A stretch of 64,000 nucleotides of DNA, from NCBI RefSeq assembly GCF_004054105.1, contig NZ_SBLC01000013.1:1-64000 (forward strand), written 5' to 3'. A program made the position numbers and the translations under genes. The notes beneath the pieces are model-generated. The model had not been told where the DNA came from. It searched no databases and saw nothing but the letters and a program-made list of their open reading frames with translations. Of the stretch, positions 16,693 to 25,064 are shown piece by piece. The stretch comes from Falsigemmobacter intermedius. GTDB lineage: Bacteria > Pseudomonadota > Alphaproteobacteria > Rhodobacterales > Rhodobacteraceae. How positions within the stretch are numbered: position 1 is the first letter of the stretch; each line of letters begins with the position of its first letter.

Positions 16693-17316
16693 ATGACCAA
16701 ACCCTATGTCCGACTGAACAAAGACGATGCGGCTGTATTGCTGGTCGACCATCAGACGGGGCTTTTGTCGCTGGTGCGCGACATCGATCCGGATAAGTTT
16801 AAAAACAACGTCCTCGCCCTGGCGGATCTGGCGAAATACTTCAATCTGCCGACCATTCTCACCACGAGCTTTGAGGATGGGCCCAACGGTCCTCTGGTTC
16901 CGGAACTGAAAGAGATATTCCCCGATGCGCCCTATATCGCGCGCCCCGGACAGATCAACGCCTGGGATAATGAAGACTTCCTGACCGCTGTGAAAGCCAC
17001 GGGCAAAAAGCAGCTCATCGTGGCGGGCGTTGTGACTGAGGTCTGCGTGGCCTTCCCGGTGCTCTCGGTGCTGGCCGAAGGCTATGAGGTCTTTGTGGTC
17101 GCAGATGCCTCGGGCACCTTCAATGAGATGACCCGCAATGCGGCCTGGGCCAGGATGGAAGCGGCCGGGGCGCAGATGATGACTTGGTTTGGCACCGCCT
17201 GCGAGCTGCACCGCGACTGGCGCAATGATGTCGAGGGGCTGGGCGCGCTCTTCTCGAACCACATTCCCGACTATCGCAACCTGATCAACAGCTACACCAC
17301 GCTCACGTCGAAGTGA
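16693..17316 (+). CDS. Isochorismatase-family hydrolase, YcaC-like
   Basis: A 207-residue cysteine hydrolase. The catalytic triad is visible as Asp in LLVDHQTG (near residue 19), Lys in KATGKKQLIVAG, and Cys in VVTEVCVAFP (near residue 118). The closest familiar layout is YcaC, an octameric hydrolase of uncertain substrate. A strong AAGGAG site precedes the start. A CCGGTCC/GGACCGG inverted repeat lies at 16638-16665, in the gap after pirin. It probably belongs to the group controlled by the LysR at 15071. Confidence 0.88.
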   Translation: MTKPYVRLNKDDAAVLLVDHQTGLLSLVRDIDPDKFKNNVLALADLAKYFNLPTILTTSFEDGPNGPLVPELKEIFPDAPYIARPGQINAWDNEDFLTAVKATGKKQLIVAGVVTEVCVAFPVLSVLAEGYEVFVVADASGTFNEMTRNAAWARMEAAGAQMMTWFGTACELHRDWRNDVEGLGALFSNHIPDYRNLINSYTTLTSK

Positions 17317-17323
17317 ACCGAAG

Positions 17324-17350
17324 GCCTGCGCGGGCGTTGTCCGCGCAGGC
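17324..17350. terminator. 10-bp stem-loop between hydrolase and GST genes
   Basis: GCCTGCGCGG pairs exactly with CCGCGCAGGC over a 7-base loop, 8 bases after the hydrolase stop. With no T run it may be an attenuator or mRNA stabiliser inside the operon. Confidence 0.45.
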
Positions 17351-17379
17351 GAGCTGCCTGAAATCTGTCGGAGAGATCT

Positions 17380-17997
17380 ATGCCTGTTCTTTATTATGCT
17401 GTCGGGGCCTGTTCGCTGGCGCCGCATATCGTCCTCGAATGGATCGGTGCCCCCTATAAGGCGGTGCGCGTGAATTACGGCTCGCCCGAACTTCTGGCGG
17501 TTAACCCCGCAGGCGCGGTGCCAACGCTGCGTGAGGAGGATGGCTGGCTTCTGACCCAGGCCGGGGCCATCCTGGATTATCTGGCCCATAAACATCCCGA
17601 AGCGGATCTGACCGGCGGCGAGAGCCTGCGCGAGCGGGCAGAGGCGCATCGCTGGTCGGCCTTTCTGACCTCGGATATGCATGCCGCTTTCTGGCCGGTC
17701 TTCATGCCCGACCGCTATACCACCGACCAGAGCCCCGAGGCGCGTGCCGCCGTTGTGGCGGCGGGCAAAGCGCTGGCGGCAAAGCAGTTTGCCACGCTTG
17801 ATCGTCATCTTGAGGGCCGTGACTGGATCCTGAGCCGCCGCTCGGTGATCGATGCCTACGCCTTCCCGATGATCCGCTGGGGCGCGAAACTGCTGGAGGG
17901 GGGGCTTGGCAGCTATCCCAATGTGGCCCGTCTGCATGATCGACTGGCGGCAGATCCGGCCGTGCAGCGGGTTCTGGCGCGGGAGAGCGCGCGCTGA
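17380..17997 (+). CDS. Glutathione S-transferase family protein
   Basis: A 205-residue protein with an N-terminal thioredoxin-fold glutathione domain. The beta-class start MPVLYYAVGACSLAPHIVLEW carries the cysteine and serine found in bacterial GSTs, followed by NPAGAVPTL and the alpha-helical C-terminal domain. It is cytoplasmic and probably detoxifies electrophiles. It follows the isochorismatase-family gene by 63 bases and is closed by a good terminator. A second, different GST lies at 63336. Confidence 0.85.
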   Translation: MPVLYYAVGACSLAPHIVLEWIGAPYKAVRVNYGSPELLAVNPAGAVPTLREEDGWLLTQAGAILDYLAHKHPEADLTGGESLRERAEAHRWSAFLTSDMHAAFWPVFMPDRYTTDQSPEARAAVVAAGKALAAKQFATLDRHLEGRDWILSRRSVIDAYAFPMIRWGAKLLEGGLGSYPNVARLHDRLAADPAVQRVLARESAR

Positions 17998-18016
17998 TCG
18001 CGCGAACATCAGGTGC

Positions 18017-18042
18017 GGCGCCCGGCAACGGGCGCCTTTTTT
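18017..18042 (+). terminator. Rho-independent terminator after the GST gene
   Basis: GGCGCCCG pairs with CGGGCGCC over a GCAA tetraloop and is followed directly by six T residues. This is a textbook intrinsic terminator and closes the pirin-hydrolase-GST unit. Confidence 0.9.
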
Positions 18043-18058
18043 CCAGTTCAGGTGATTT

Positions 18059-19819
18059 ATGGCCAGTCCGACCGATGCGGCTCATGCCGCTCATGCCGCG
18101 TTTGACCCCCTTCCCATCGTTATTCTTCTGGCTGCCGCGATCATCGCGGTGCCTTTGTTCCGGCGCATCGGCCTTGGCTCGGTCTTGGGCTATCTGGCCG
18201 CGGGTCTGGCCATCGGGCCCTTCGGCCTTGGCTTTTTCAACGATGCGCAATCCATCATCCATGTCGCGGAACTGGGGGTGGTGCTCTTTCTCTTCGTCAT
18301 CGGGCTGGAGATGCAGCCCTCGCGCCTCTGGGCCATGCGGGGGGAGATTTTCGGCCTTGGGGCTTTGCAGGTGGGGCTGGCCATTGCGGTGCTGATCTGG
18401 GTCGGCGTCGCTCAGGGCTTCCCGATTGAGGCCAGCTTCATCGCGGGCACGGGCTTTGTGCTGACCTCGACCGCCATTGTGATGCAGGTCCTGGCCGAGC
18501 GCGGAGAGCTGTCGCATCCGCGTGGCCGGAAGATGGTTGCGGTGCTTCTCTTCGAGGATCTGGCCATCGTGCCCCTGCTGGCGCTGGTGGCCTTTCTCGC
18601 CCCGGGCGGGGCAGAGGTGACCCTGGCCGACCGGCTCTGGTCGGTGCTGATCGGGCTTGGTGCGATCCTGGCGCTGGTGGTTGCCGGGCGCTGGCTGCTT
18701 GATCCGATGTTCCGGCTGCTGGCGCGCTTTGGCGCGCGCGAGGTGATGACGGCGGCGGCGCTTTTCGTGGCACTCGGCTCTGCCGTTCTGATGGCCAGCG
18801 GCGGGCTCTCCATGGCGATGGGGGCCTTTCTCGCCGGGGTGCTGCTGTCGGAATCGAGCTTTCGCCATCAGCTTGAGGCCGATATTGAGCCCTTCCGCGG
18901 GCTTTTGCTGGGGCTCTTCTTCCTTGGCGTCGGCATGGCGCTGGATCTGACGATCATTGCGGCCAACTGGTCTGTGATCCTGATCTCGGTGCCCGCCTAT
19001 ATGATCCTGAAAATGCTGGTGATTTACGCGGTCGCGCAGCTTTTCAAAGCCGATCATGCGGAATCCCTCGACCGGGCGCTGCTGATGGCGCAGGGCGGTG
19101 AATTTGCCTTCGTGCTTTACGCCAGCGCCACCAGCTTTGGTATTCTGACGCCGGAATGGAACGCCAATCTGACGGCGATCATCATTCTGTCGATGGTCCT
19201 GACCCCGCTGATCCTGATCGTGAAGGGCCGCTTTGAACGCGAGGGCAGCCTCTCCACCGAGGATCTGGAGGGGGTTGAGGCCCGGGCCGGGTCAATCCTG
19301 CTGATCGGCTTTGGCCGGATGGGACAGGTCATCAGCCAGCCGCTGCTGCGGCGCGGCTATAAGCTGACCATCATTGAAAAGAATGCCGATCAGATCCGCC
19401 GCGCCAGAGATTATGGATTTCACGTCTATTTCGGCGACGGCAGCCGCCCGGACATTCTGCATGCCGCCGGTGTGCATGAGGCCCGGCTGGTGATTGCGGC
19501 GGGCGATGATGCTGCGGAGACCACGCGCATCGTCACCCATCTCAAGCATGAGCATCCGCTGGTGCCGGTGCTGGCCCGTGCGATTGATCGTCCCCATGCG
19601 GTGGAGCTGATGCGTGCAGGCGCCGATTTCCAGCTGCGCGAGACCCTCGACAGCGGCTATGCCATCGCGGGGGCGGCGCTGTCGGCCCTGGGGGAAGCGC
19701 CGGGTGAAATTGAAAATCTGCTTCTTGAGACCCGCCGCGCTGATCTTGAGCGGCTTGAGCAGGAATTTCTCGACGCCGATCTGCAGATTGACAAATACCT
19801 GATCGGAAACAGCAAATAG
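18059..19819 (+). CDS. Monovalent cation:proton antiporter, KefB/KefC-like
   Basis: A 586-residue CPA2 transporter. The first ~390 residues hold many hydrophobic segments of the Na/H-exchanger fold. From about residue 415 a TrkA-N/RCK nucleotide-binding domain begins with LLIGFGRMGQV and IIEKNADQIRRA...VYFGDGSRPDIL. Kef systems release potassium and acidify the cytoplasm when electrophile-glutathione adducts form. This fits the GST gene just upstream, although a terminator separates them. The ATG follows the terminator by only 16 bases, so the promoter may overlap it. Confidence 0.88.
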   Translation: MASPTDAAHAAHAAFDPLPIVILLAAAIIAVPLFRRIGLGSVLGYLAAGLAIGPFGLGFFNDAQSIIHVAELGVVLFLFVIGLEMQPSRLWAMRGEIFGLGALQVGLAIAVLIWVGVAQGFPIEASFIAGTGFVLTSTAIVMQVLAERGELSHPRGRKMVAVLLFEDLAIVPLLALVAFLAPGGAEVTLADRLWSVLIGLGAILALVVAGRWLLDPMFRLLARFGAREVMTAAALFVALGSAVLMASGGLSMAMGAFLAGVLLSESSFRHQLEADIEPFRGLLLGLFFLGVGMALDLTIIAANWSVILISVPAYMILKMLVIYAVAQLFKADHAESLDRALLMAQGGEFAFVLYASATSFGILTPEWNANLTAIIILSMVLTPLILIVKGRFEREGSLSTEDLEGVEARAGSILLIGFGRMGQVISQPLLRRGYKLTIIEKNADQIRRARDYGFHVYFGDGSRPDILHAAGVHEARLVIAAGDDAAETTRIVTHLKHEHPLVPVLARAIDRPHAVELMRAGADFQLRETLDSGYAIAGAALSALGEAPGEIENLLLETRRADLERLEQEFLDADLQIDKYLIGNSK

Positions 19820-19842
19820 CTTTCAGAAAAGGCAATCACTCA

Positions 19843-19872
19843 GGCCCGGTCGCCCTCGGGACCGGGCCTTTC
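19843..19872. terminator. Terminator after the antiporter gene
   Basis: GGCCCGGTC pairs with GACCGGGCC (9 bp, 8-base loop), followed by TTTCCTTTT on the plus strand. On the minus strand the stem is followed by a short T run (CCTTTT) a few bases later, so it may also serve the convergent transpeptidase gene. Confidence 0.75.
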
Positions 19873-19900
19873 CTTTTGTCGCAGCGCCTGAGGGCAGGGG

Positions 19901-20470
19901 TCAGATCAGCAGAACCTGCGTGCCGACCTCGGCGAGGGCGAAAAGCTCAGCCACCTGTTCGTTGTAAAGCCCGATACAGCCCGAGGATGACTTCCGCCCG
20001 ATCTTGCGGGTGTCATGGGTGCCGTGGATCAGATAGGCGGGCCCGGACAGATAAAGGGCATGGGTGCCCAGCGGATTTTCCGGCCCGGGTGGCAGATAGG
20101 CGGGCAGGTCGGGGTCGCGGCGGCGCATATCTGCCGTCGGTGTCCAGTCCGGGCCGGAGCGTTTTCGCACGATCTCGGTGCGGCCCCGCCGTGTCAGATC
20201 TTCGCTCATCGGGATTGAGGTGGGGAAAAGCCGATACTGCGTGCCATCCCCCGACCAGTAGTGCAGCGCCCGTGAGGGCAGGTCAGCAATGATGGCCCCC
20301 TTGCCCAGGCGGTCAAAATGATCCTGCCAGCGCAGCGCGCGGAAGGAAGAGATATTTCGGGCTCCCGACTGCGCCACTTCCGGCCCTGCGGCGAAAGCCG
20401 GCCGGGTGATCAGGGCCGAAGCGCCACCGGCCAGGGTCAGAAGGCTCGCTCTGCGCGTGAGATCTGTCAT
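19901..20470 (-). CDS. L,D-transpeptidase (YkuD domain), Tat-exported
   Basis: About 189 residues. The N-terminus TRRASLLTLAGGASAL followed by PAFAAG looks like a twin-arginine signal. The YkuD catalytic motif is HGTHDTRKIGRKSSSGCIGL, with the nucleophile Cys near the end. It should make 3-3 peptidoglycan cross-links or attach proteins to the wall in the periplasm. I set the start at 20470, where GGAG lies six bases upstream, not at 20491. A CTTAAG-N5-CTTAAG repeat sits 37 bases upstream, next to the two-component system, which suggests control by that system. The active-site Cys needs a reducing periplasmic environment. Confidence 0.88.
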   Translation of the reverse strand: MTDLTRRASLLTLAGGASALITRPAFAAGPEVAQSGARNISSFRALRWQDHFDRLGKGAIIADLPSRALHYWSGDGTQYRLFPTSIPMSEDLTRRGRTEIVRKRSGPDWTPTADMRRRDPDLPAYLPPGPENPLGTHALYLSGPAYLIHGTHDTRKIGRKSSSGCIGLYNEQVAELFALAEVGTQVLLI

Positions 20471-20506
20471 GCTGTGCTCCTTTTCGCTCAAGGCTCACAG
20501 GGCGGG

Positions 20507-20523
20507 CTTAAGCGGATCTTAAG
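20507..20523. promoter_or_regulatory. Response-regulator box CTTAAG-N5-CTTAAG upstream of the first L,D-transpeptidase
   Basis: A perfect direct repeat, CTTAAG-CGGAT-CTTAAG, has an 11-base period. This is the shape of PmrA/QseB-type binding sites. It is 37 bases upstream of the transpeptidase start and just downstream of the histidine-kinase stop. An identical arrangement is found in the promoter of the adjacent response regulator. Confidence 0.7.
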
Positions 20524-20569
20524 GCCAAAGGACGCCTCCGCCCCTGGCGGCCGTCCGGCCTTTTACATC

Positions 20570-21925
20570 TCAGGCCGATCCGCGCCGGAGGGGCAGACGC
20601 AGCTCTGCACTCTCGCCGCCACCGATCGCCGGAGCGAGGGTCAGACTGCCGCCCATGCGGGCTGCTGCGGCCTCAGCGATGGTCAGGCCAAGGCCGCTGC
20701 CACCGCCGCTTTTCTGCCGCCTGCCCCGGTAGAAGCGCTCGGTGATCCGGGGGCGGTCCTCCGGGGCGATGCCCGGGCCGCGGTCTGAAACCCGGATCCG
20801 CAGCTCCTCTCCCGCAACGCCGACCCGGATCGAGACTGCCTCCCCCCGGGGGCTGGCCTGAAGCGCATTTTCGACCAGATTGCGCAGGGCGGGGGCGAGC
20901 ATAGGCCCGACCAGAGCCTCTGCGGCCTCAGGCGGAAGATCACAGGTGATGGGCACACCCAGATTTTGCGAAAGATTTTTCAGATCCTGCAGCACGTCAC
21001 TCAGGATCTGCCTCAGGGGCGAAAGCGCCTCCTGCGGCGGGGCGGCAGCTTCGGCTCCGGTCAGATCAAGAAGCTGACGCGCCAGGCGGTCGGTGCGGGC
21101 CACGCCGCGTGAAATCTGCGCCAGGGCATGGGCGCGGGTGGCCTCATCCGGGGCCATGGCCGCGATTTCTGCCTGAGTTTTCAGCCCCGCGAGCGGTGTT
21201 TTCAGCTCATGGGCGGCAAAGGCGGTGAAGCTCTGCTCGCGCTCCCGCTGGCCCTCGACCCTGGCGAAAAGGCCGTTCAGCGCCGCGATCATCGGGGTCA
21301 GTTCCGCCGCCGCGCCCTCTGCGGGCAGCGGGCGCAGATCCTGGGCGCTGCGGTCGCGCAGGAGCCGGGCAAATTCCGACAAAGGCTGCAGCCCCCGGCC
21401 CACCCCCAGCCAGATCAGCAGCGCCGGGGCCAGAAGGCCGATGACAACTCCGTTCACCAGCCCCTCGCGCACGGCCAGCGCATCGCCCACCATGACCCGG
21501 ATGCCAAGCGCTTCATCGACATAGGTATAGACGCGCCAGTGCTGCAGACCCGCCTCTGTGCGGATGTCGCGCTGCGAAAAACCCGAAGCGGCTTCCACGG
21601 CCAGAGGCTCTGCAGGGGCCCCGGCGCTTTCGCTTTTCAAGCGGCCGTCCAGCCCCCAGACCTGACAGACAAGCTGGCGCGAAAAGAGCGGCTCATCGGG
21701 GCCAAAGAGGCCGCCCGCCCCCGGCTGCGCGTCATGGACCGCACCCGGAAGCCCCTGCCGCCCGATCAGCGAGGCGACCATGCGCGCGCTTTCCTCAAGA
21801 CGGCGGTCAAGCACATGGCTGACCTCCTGGCGGGTGGAGTGCTGGATCCAGATCACCGCCGAGAGCCAGACCATGCCCGTTGCCGCCAGAAGCGCGATGA
21901 AAAGACGCCGCCGGATTGAGATCAT
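20570..21925 (-). CDS. Sensor histidine kinase, QseC/PmrB-like
   Basis: A 451-residue two-component sensor. It has an N-terminal transmembrane helix, a periplasmic domain up to about residue 155, a second helix (GVVIGLLAPALLIWLGVG) and a HAMP-like linker. The phospho-accepting His is in FAAHELKTPLAGLKTQAEIA, and the ATP-binding boxes are NLVENALQASP, DRGPGIAPEDRPRITERFYRG and GGGSGLGLTIAEAAA. Its start overlaps the response-regulator stop by 4 bases. The signal is unknown; the genes around it suggest envelope thiol or sulfur stress. Confidence 0.9.
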   Translation of the reverse strand: MISIRRRLFIALLAATGMVWLSAVIWIQHSTRQEVSHVLDRRLEESARMVASLIGRQGLPGAVHDAQPGAGGLFGPDEPLFSRQLVCQVWGLDGRLKSESAGAPAEPLAVEAASGFSQRDIRTEAGLQHWRVYTYVDEALGIRVMVGDALAVREGLVNGVVIGLLAPALLIWLGVGRGLQPLSEFARLLRDRSAQDLRPLPAEGAAAELTPMIAALNGLFARVEGQREREQSFTAFAAHELKTPLAGLKTQAEIAAMAPDEATRAHALAQISRGVARTDRLARQLLDLTGAEAAAPPQEALSPLRQILSDVLQDLKNLSQNLGVPITCDLPPEAAEALVGPMLAPALRNLVENALQASPRGEAVSIRVGVAGEELRIRVSDRGPGIAPEDRPRITERFYRGRRQKSGGGSGLGLTIAEAAAARMGGSLTLAPAIGGGESAELRLPLRRGSA

Positions 21926-22584
21926 GCCGGATCCGCCAGACGGTAGCCCGCGCCGCGCAGGGTGCGGATGAAGCCGGGCGCCAGGCGGGCGCGGAGTTTG
22001 TGGATATGGACCTCTACGGTGTTGCTTTCGACCTCTTCCTGCCAGCCGTAAAGCCGCTCCTCGAGCTGGGATTTCGACAGGACGGCCCCGGGATTTTCCA
22101 TCAAAGCCTGCAGGATCGTAAACTCCCGCAGGCCGAACTGCACCGGGCGGCCCAGATAGGTGCCCGACATCCGCGCGGGGTCCAGCACCAGGCCGTTCCA
22201 GCGCATCTCAGGGGCCGCGCGGCCCTGGGCGCGCCGGATCAGCGCGCGCAGCCGCGCCGCCACTTCGCCCAGATCAAAGGGTTTGGCGAGATAATCATCC
22301 GCCCCCGCATCAAGCCCCGCAATCTTCGCAGGCGTCTGATCGCGGGCGGTCAGCACCAGCACCGGCAGGCTGTCGCCGCGCCCGCGCATCCCGCGCAGAA
22401 GATCAAGGCCCGAGCCGTCGGGCAGCATCAGATCAAGCACCATGGCCTCAAAGCCGGGCTGGCTCAGCGCTTGGCGGGCATCGGCCAGGCTTTCCACGGC
22501 TTCGGTCGAAAACCCCTGCAGCCGCAGCCCGACCAGCAGGCCGTCGCGCAGCATCTCATCGTCTTCCACTATCAACACTCGCAT
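21922..22584 (-). CDS. OmpR-family response regulator, QseB/PmrA-like
   Basis: A 220-residue regulator. The receiver domain (residues 1-115) shows the acidic pair VEDDE, the phospho-Asp51 in LDLMLPDG, the switch Thr in VLTAR and Lys in LAKPF. The C-terminal OmpR-type winged helix ends in VEVHIHKLRARL...IRTLRGAGYRL. It is co-translated with the kinase. CTTAAG-N5-CTTAAG lies 42 bases upstream, as expected for autoregulation, and the same box recurs at several nearby genes. Confidence 0.92.
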   Translation of the reverse strand: MRVLIVEDDEMLRDGLLVGLRLQGFSTEAVESLADARQALSQPGFEAMVLDLMLPDGSGLDLLRGMRGRGDSLPVLVLTARDQTPAKIAGLDAGADDYLAKPFDLGEVAARLRALIRRAQGRAAPEMRWNGLVLDPARMSGTYLGRPVQFGLREFTILQALMENPGAVLSKSQLEERLYGWQEEVESNTVEVHIHKLRARLAPGFIRTLRGAGYRLADPA

Positions 22585-22625
22585 CGGGGCACCTGTTCTG
22601 ACGATGAGGGATTTTGCGGACCAGC

Positions 22626-22642
22626 CTTAAGCCTGACTTAAG
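22626..22642. promoter_or_regulatory. Response-regulator box CTTAAG-N5-CTTAAG in the divergent promoter
   Basis: CTTAAG-CCTGA-CTTAAG lies almost exactly midway between the response-regulator start (42 bases) and the DsbA-like start (44 bases). The half-sites are palindromic, so the box can serve both directions. This is the expected place for autoregulation by a PmrA/QseB-type protein. Confidence 0.75.
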
Positions 22643-22685
22643 CCGCAGCCACAAGACAGGCCCGGAGGGATCAGGAGAGTGTGAT

Positions 22686-23288
22686 ATGCTGACGCGGCGG
22701 AGAATGCTGACGATGACGGGCGGCTTTTTGCTGCTCCCGCGTGCCCTTGCGGCGCAGGATGAGGAACTTCGGGCGCTGACCAATACGCCTGACCAGCCCG
22801 TGCTTGGCAATCCCGCCGGGGATGTCACGCTGATTGAGTTTTACGACTACCAATGTCCGTTCTGCCGGAAGATCCACGGCGAGGTCACCGAACTGGTGCG
22901 CCGGGACGGCCGGATCCGTCTGGTGATGAAAGACTGGCCCATCTTTGGGGGTTCTTCGGTTTTTGCGCATAAAGTGGGGCTCGCGGCGGTATCAATGGGC
23001 AAATATGAGGCCGTGCATAACGCGCTGATGAGCCTGCCAGGACGGCGGCTGGCGGAAGCCGATATTGCCCGCGCCGCCAAATCCGCGGGCGTTGAAGCCG
23101 ATGCCGCCGCCGCGCTTTTTGACCGGCAGGCCGACCGCTGGATGCCGCTGATCTGGCGCAATGAGCAGCAGGCGCAGCAGCTGGGGCTGCAGGGCACCCC
23201 GGCCTTCATGGCGGGTCGTGCGATCTATCCGGGGGCGGCCTCGCTGAGCACCCTGCGGGGGATGGTGCAGGAGGCCCGCAGAGGCTGA
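22686..23288 (+). CDS. DsbA-family periplasmic thiol-disulfide protein
   Basis: About 200 residues, with a Tat- or Sec-type signal (RRRMLTMTGGFLLLPRALAAQ) and a thioredoxin/DsbA fold. The active site is YDYQCPFCRKIH (CPFC), and the cis-Pro loop is GTPAFMAG. This matches the Com1/DsbG-like 'thioredoxin domain' DsbA group. The start at 22686 follows CAGGAGAGTG. It is divergent from the two-component system through a shared CTTAAG box. It likely oxidises or isomerises cysteines in exported proteins; DsbD at 27272 could keep it reduced. Confidence 0.88.
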   Translation: MLTRRRMLTMTGGFLLLPRALAAQDEELRALTNTPDQPVLGNPAGDVTLIEFYDYQCPFCRKIHGEVTELVRRDGRIRLVMKDWPIFGGSSVFAHKVGLAAVSMGKYEAVHNALMSLPGRRLAEADIARAAKSAGVEADAAAALFDRQADRWMPLIWRNEQQAQQLGLQGTPAFMAGRAIYPGAASLSTLRGMVQEARRG

Positions 23289-23300
23289 AAAATTTACGAA

Positions 23301-23310
23301 AATATATATT
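23301..23310. promoter_or_regulatory. AT-rich palindrome AATATATATT upstream of blh
   Basis: A 10-base perfect palindrome lies in a strongly AT-rich 99-base leader, very unlike its GC-rich surroundings. The same core, extended to GAATATATATTC, occurs upstream of soxX. BigR/SqrR-type repressors bind AT-rich imperfect palindromes at this position in other species, so it is a candidate operator for the bigR gene in this operon. Confidence 0.5.
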
Positions 23311-23387
23311 ATAAAAAAGTATTGCATTATTCATGAAGCGTCCTATCTTTCCTTCAGCAGCGGCGCGACTGCCTGATGGAGAAGATC

Positions 23388-24266
23388 ATGAGCCAGAAAC
23401 CCGAAGTGACCGGCTTTTTCGATAAACGCACGTCTTCGGTGCAATATGTGGTGGCGGACCCGGCCACCAGGCTTTGCGCGATCATCGATCCGGTACTCGA
23501 TTTCGATGAGAAATCCGGCCAGACCGCCACGGTGAATGCCGATGCGATGTTGCAGTTTGTGCAGGACCAGGGCCTGAGGGTGCAATGGATCCTCGACACC
23601 CATCCCCATGCCGATCACTTCTCGGCCGCCTCTTATCTGAAGGCAAAGACCGGAGCGCCGATTGCGATCGGCGAGAAGGTCCGCGATGTGCAAAAGCTCT
23701 GGAAGGGCTTTTACAACCGGCCGGAGTTTCCCGATGACGGCAGTCAGTGGGATAAGCTCTTTGCCGAGGGTGAGGAGTTTATGCTGGGGGATATTCCGGC
23801 CCGCGTGATGCTCTCACCCGGGCATACGCTGGCCTCGGTGACCTATGTGATCGGCGATGCGGCCTTCGTGCATGACACTTTGTTCATGCCCGACAGCGGC
23901 ACCGCGCGGGCGGATTTTCCCGGCGGTTCGGCCAAAGCCCTGTGGGAGAGCATTCAGGCGATCTTTGCGCTGCCGGAGGAGACCCGCCTTTTCACCGGCC
24001 ATGACTATCAGCCGGGGGGCCGTGCGCCGATGTGGGAAAGCACCGTCGCCGAACAGAAGGCGAAGAACAGTCACATGGCGGTTTATAAGACCGAGGCGGA
24101 GTTCATCGCCGCCCGCGAAGCCCGCGATGCCACCCTGCCGATGCCGAAGCTGATCCTGCATGCGCTGCAGATCAACACCAATGCGGGTCGGCTGCCCGAG
24201 CCGGAAAGCAACGGACGGCGCTATCTGAAGATCCCGCTGGATCTTCTGCAGGCACCCTGGGGGTAA
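23388..24266 (+). CDS. blh: Persulfide dioxygenase-type MBL hydrolase (Blh/ETHE1-like)
   Basis: A 292-residue MBL-fold protein. The motif DTHPHADH near residues 70-77 provides metal ligands, LSPGHTLASVTY the next His, and VHDTLFMPDSGTARADFPGG is the ETHE1/Blh signature that includes the iron-binding Asp. These enzymes oxidise glutathione persulfide to sulfite. I start at 23388, where GGAG is seven bases upstream. It is first in an operon with BigR, a split YeeE/YedE transporter and SulP, the known layout of a sulfide detoxification operon. Confidence 0.9.
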   Translation: MSQKPEVTGFFDKRTSSVQYVVADPATRLCAIIDPVLDFDEKSGQTATVNADAMLQFVQDQGLRVQWILDTHPHADHFSAASYLKAKTGAPIAIGEKVRDVQKLWKGFYNRPEFPDDGSQWDKLFAEGEEFMLGDIPARVMLSPGHTLASVTYVIGDAAFVHDTLFMPDSGTARADFPGGSAKALWESIQAIFALPEETRLFTGHDYQPGGRAPMWESTVAEQKAKNSHMAVYKTEAEFIAAREARDATLPMPKLILHALQINTNAGRLPEPESNGRRYLKIPLDLLQAPWG

Positions 24267-24269
24267 AAG

Positions 24270-24587
24270 ATGAGTGAGATCAAAGACGTAGCCCCAGCCA
24301 TTGCGGCCCTCGAAGACCGGGCGGCGGAGGCTACCGCTTTTCTCAAAAAGCTCGCCAATCAGGACCGGCTGATTATCGTCTGCACCCTGATCCAGGGCGA
24401 GCGCTCGGTGCGAGAACTGGAAGAAAGCCTCGGTCTGCGCCAGCCAAGCCTTTCGCAGCAGCTCGGCGAATTGCGTCAGGCCGGGATGATTGAGGGCCGC
24501 AAAGAGGGGCGGGAGATGTTCTACCGCCTGGCCGATGAGCGCGTCTGCGCACTTGTCGGCACGCTTTACCGTATTTTTTGTAAGTAA
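24270..24587 (+). CDS. bigR: ArsR-family persulfide-sensing repressor BigR/SqrR
   Basis: A 105-residue winged-helix repressor. The recognition helix is in LRQPSLSQQLGELRQAGMI. Cys38 (LIIVCTL) and Cys104 (RIFCK) are 66 residues apart, the same spacing as the dithiol pair that forms a tetrasulfide bridge in BigR and SqrR; an extra Cys is at 93. It begins 3 bases after the blh stop. It should repress this operon until reactive sulfur species accumulate, probably through the AT-rich palindrome at 23301. Confidence 0.9.
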   Translation: MSEIKDVAPAIAALEDRAAEATAFLKKLANQDRLIIVCTLIQGERSVRELEESLGLRQPSLSQQLGELRQAGMIEGRKEGREMFYRLADERVCALVGTLYRIFCK

Positions 24588-24634
24588 GCCCGAAGGCCGC
24601 CGCGATGTGGCGGCCGGGCCGGGAAAGGTGTCTG

Positions 24635-25063
24635 ATGACCGAATTCACTCCGCTTATGTCCATGGCCGGAGGCGCTCTGATCGGGCTGGCGGCCGTGCTT
24701 TTGATGGCTTTTCACGGCCGGATCGCCGGGATCAGCGGCATGCTGCAGGGCGTTCTTCCGCCTTTTGCCAAGGATTGGGGCTGGCGGGCCGCGTTCTTAG
24801 GCGGCGCGATTGCCGCGCCCTTGCTGATTGCCGCCCTGACCGGCTGGCGGCCGGAATTTGCCACGCCCACCCCGAACCTCTGGCTGGTGATCGGCGGGCT
24901 GATCGTGGGGGTGGGCGTGCATTTCGCTTCGGGCTGCACCTCGGGGCATGGCGTCTGCGGCATATCGCGGCTCTCGCTGCGCTCAATCCTCGCCACGCTG
25001 ACCTTCATGTTTACGACCGGCGTCACCGTCTATGTCGTGCGTCACATTCTCGGGGGGTTCTGA
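24635..25063 (+). CDS. YeeE/YedE-family sulfur transporter, first half
   Basis: About 142 residues with four or so hydrophobic segments and the hallmark GCTSGHGVCGISRLS, whose cysteines line the thiosulfate path in YeeE. This half-size protein and the next gene together correspond to one full YeeE/YedE (PmpA/PmpB-type pair). The start at 24635 gives MTEFTPL; the longer ORF adds ten polar residues. It lies in the inner membrane and may move sulfite, thiosulfate or another sulfur product of Blh. Confidence 0.85.
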   Translation: MTEFTPLMSMAGGALIGLAAVLLMAFHGRIAGISGMLQGVLPPFAKDWGWRAAFLGGAIAAPLLIAALTGWRPEFATPTPNLWLVIGGLIVGVGVHFASGCTSGHGVCGISRLSLRSILATLTFMFTTGVTVYVVRHILGGF

Positions 25064-25064
25064 G

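Noticed and set aside
16543-18009. A 488-codon open frame on the minus strand
   Set aside because: It is antisense to the isochorismatase-family and GST genes, which have clear catalytic motifs.
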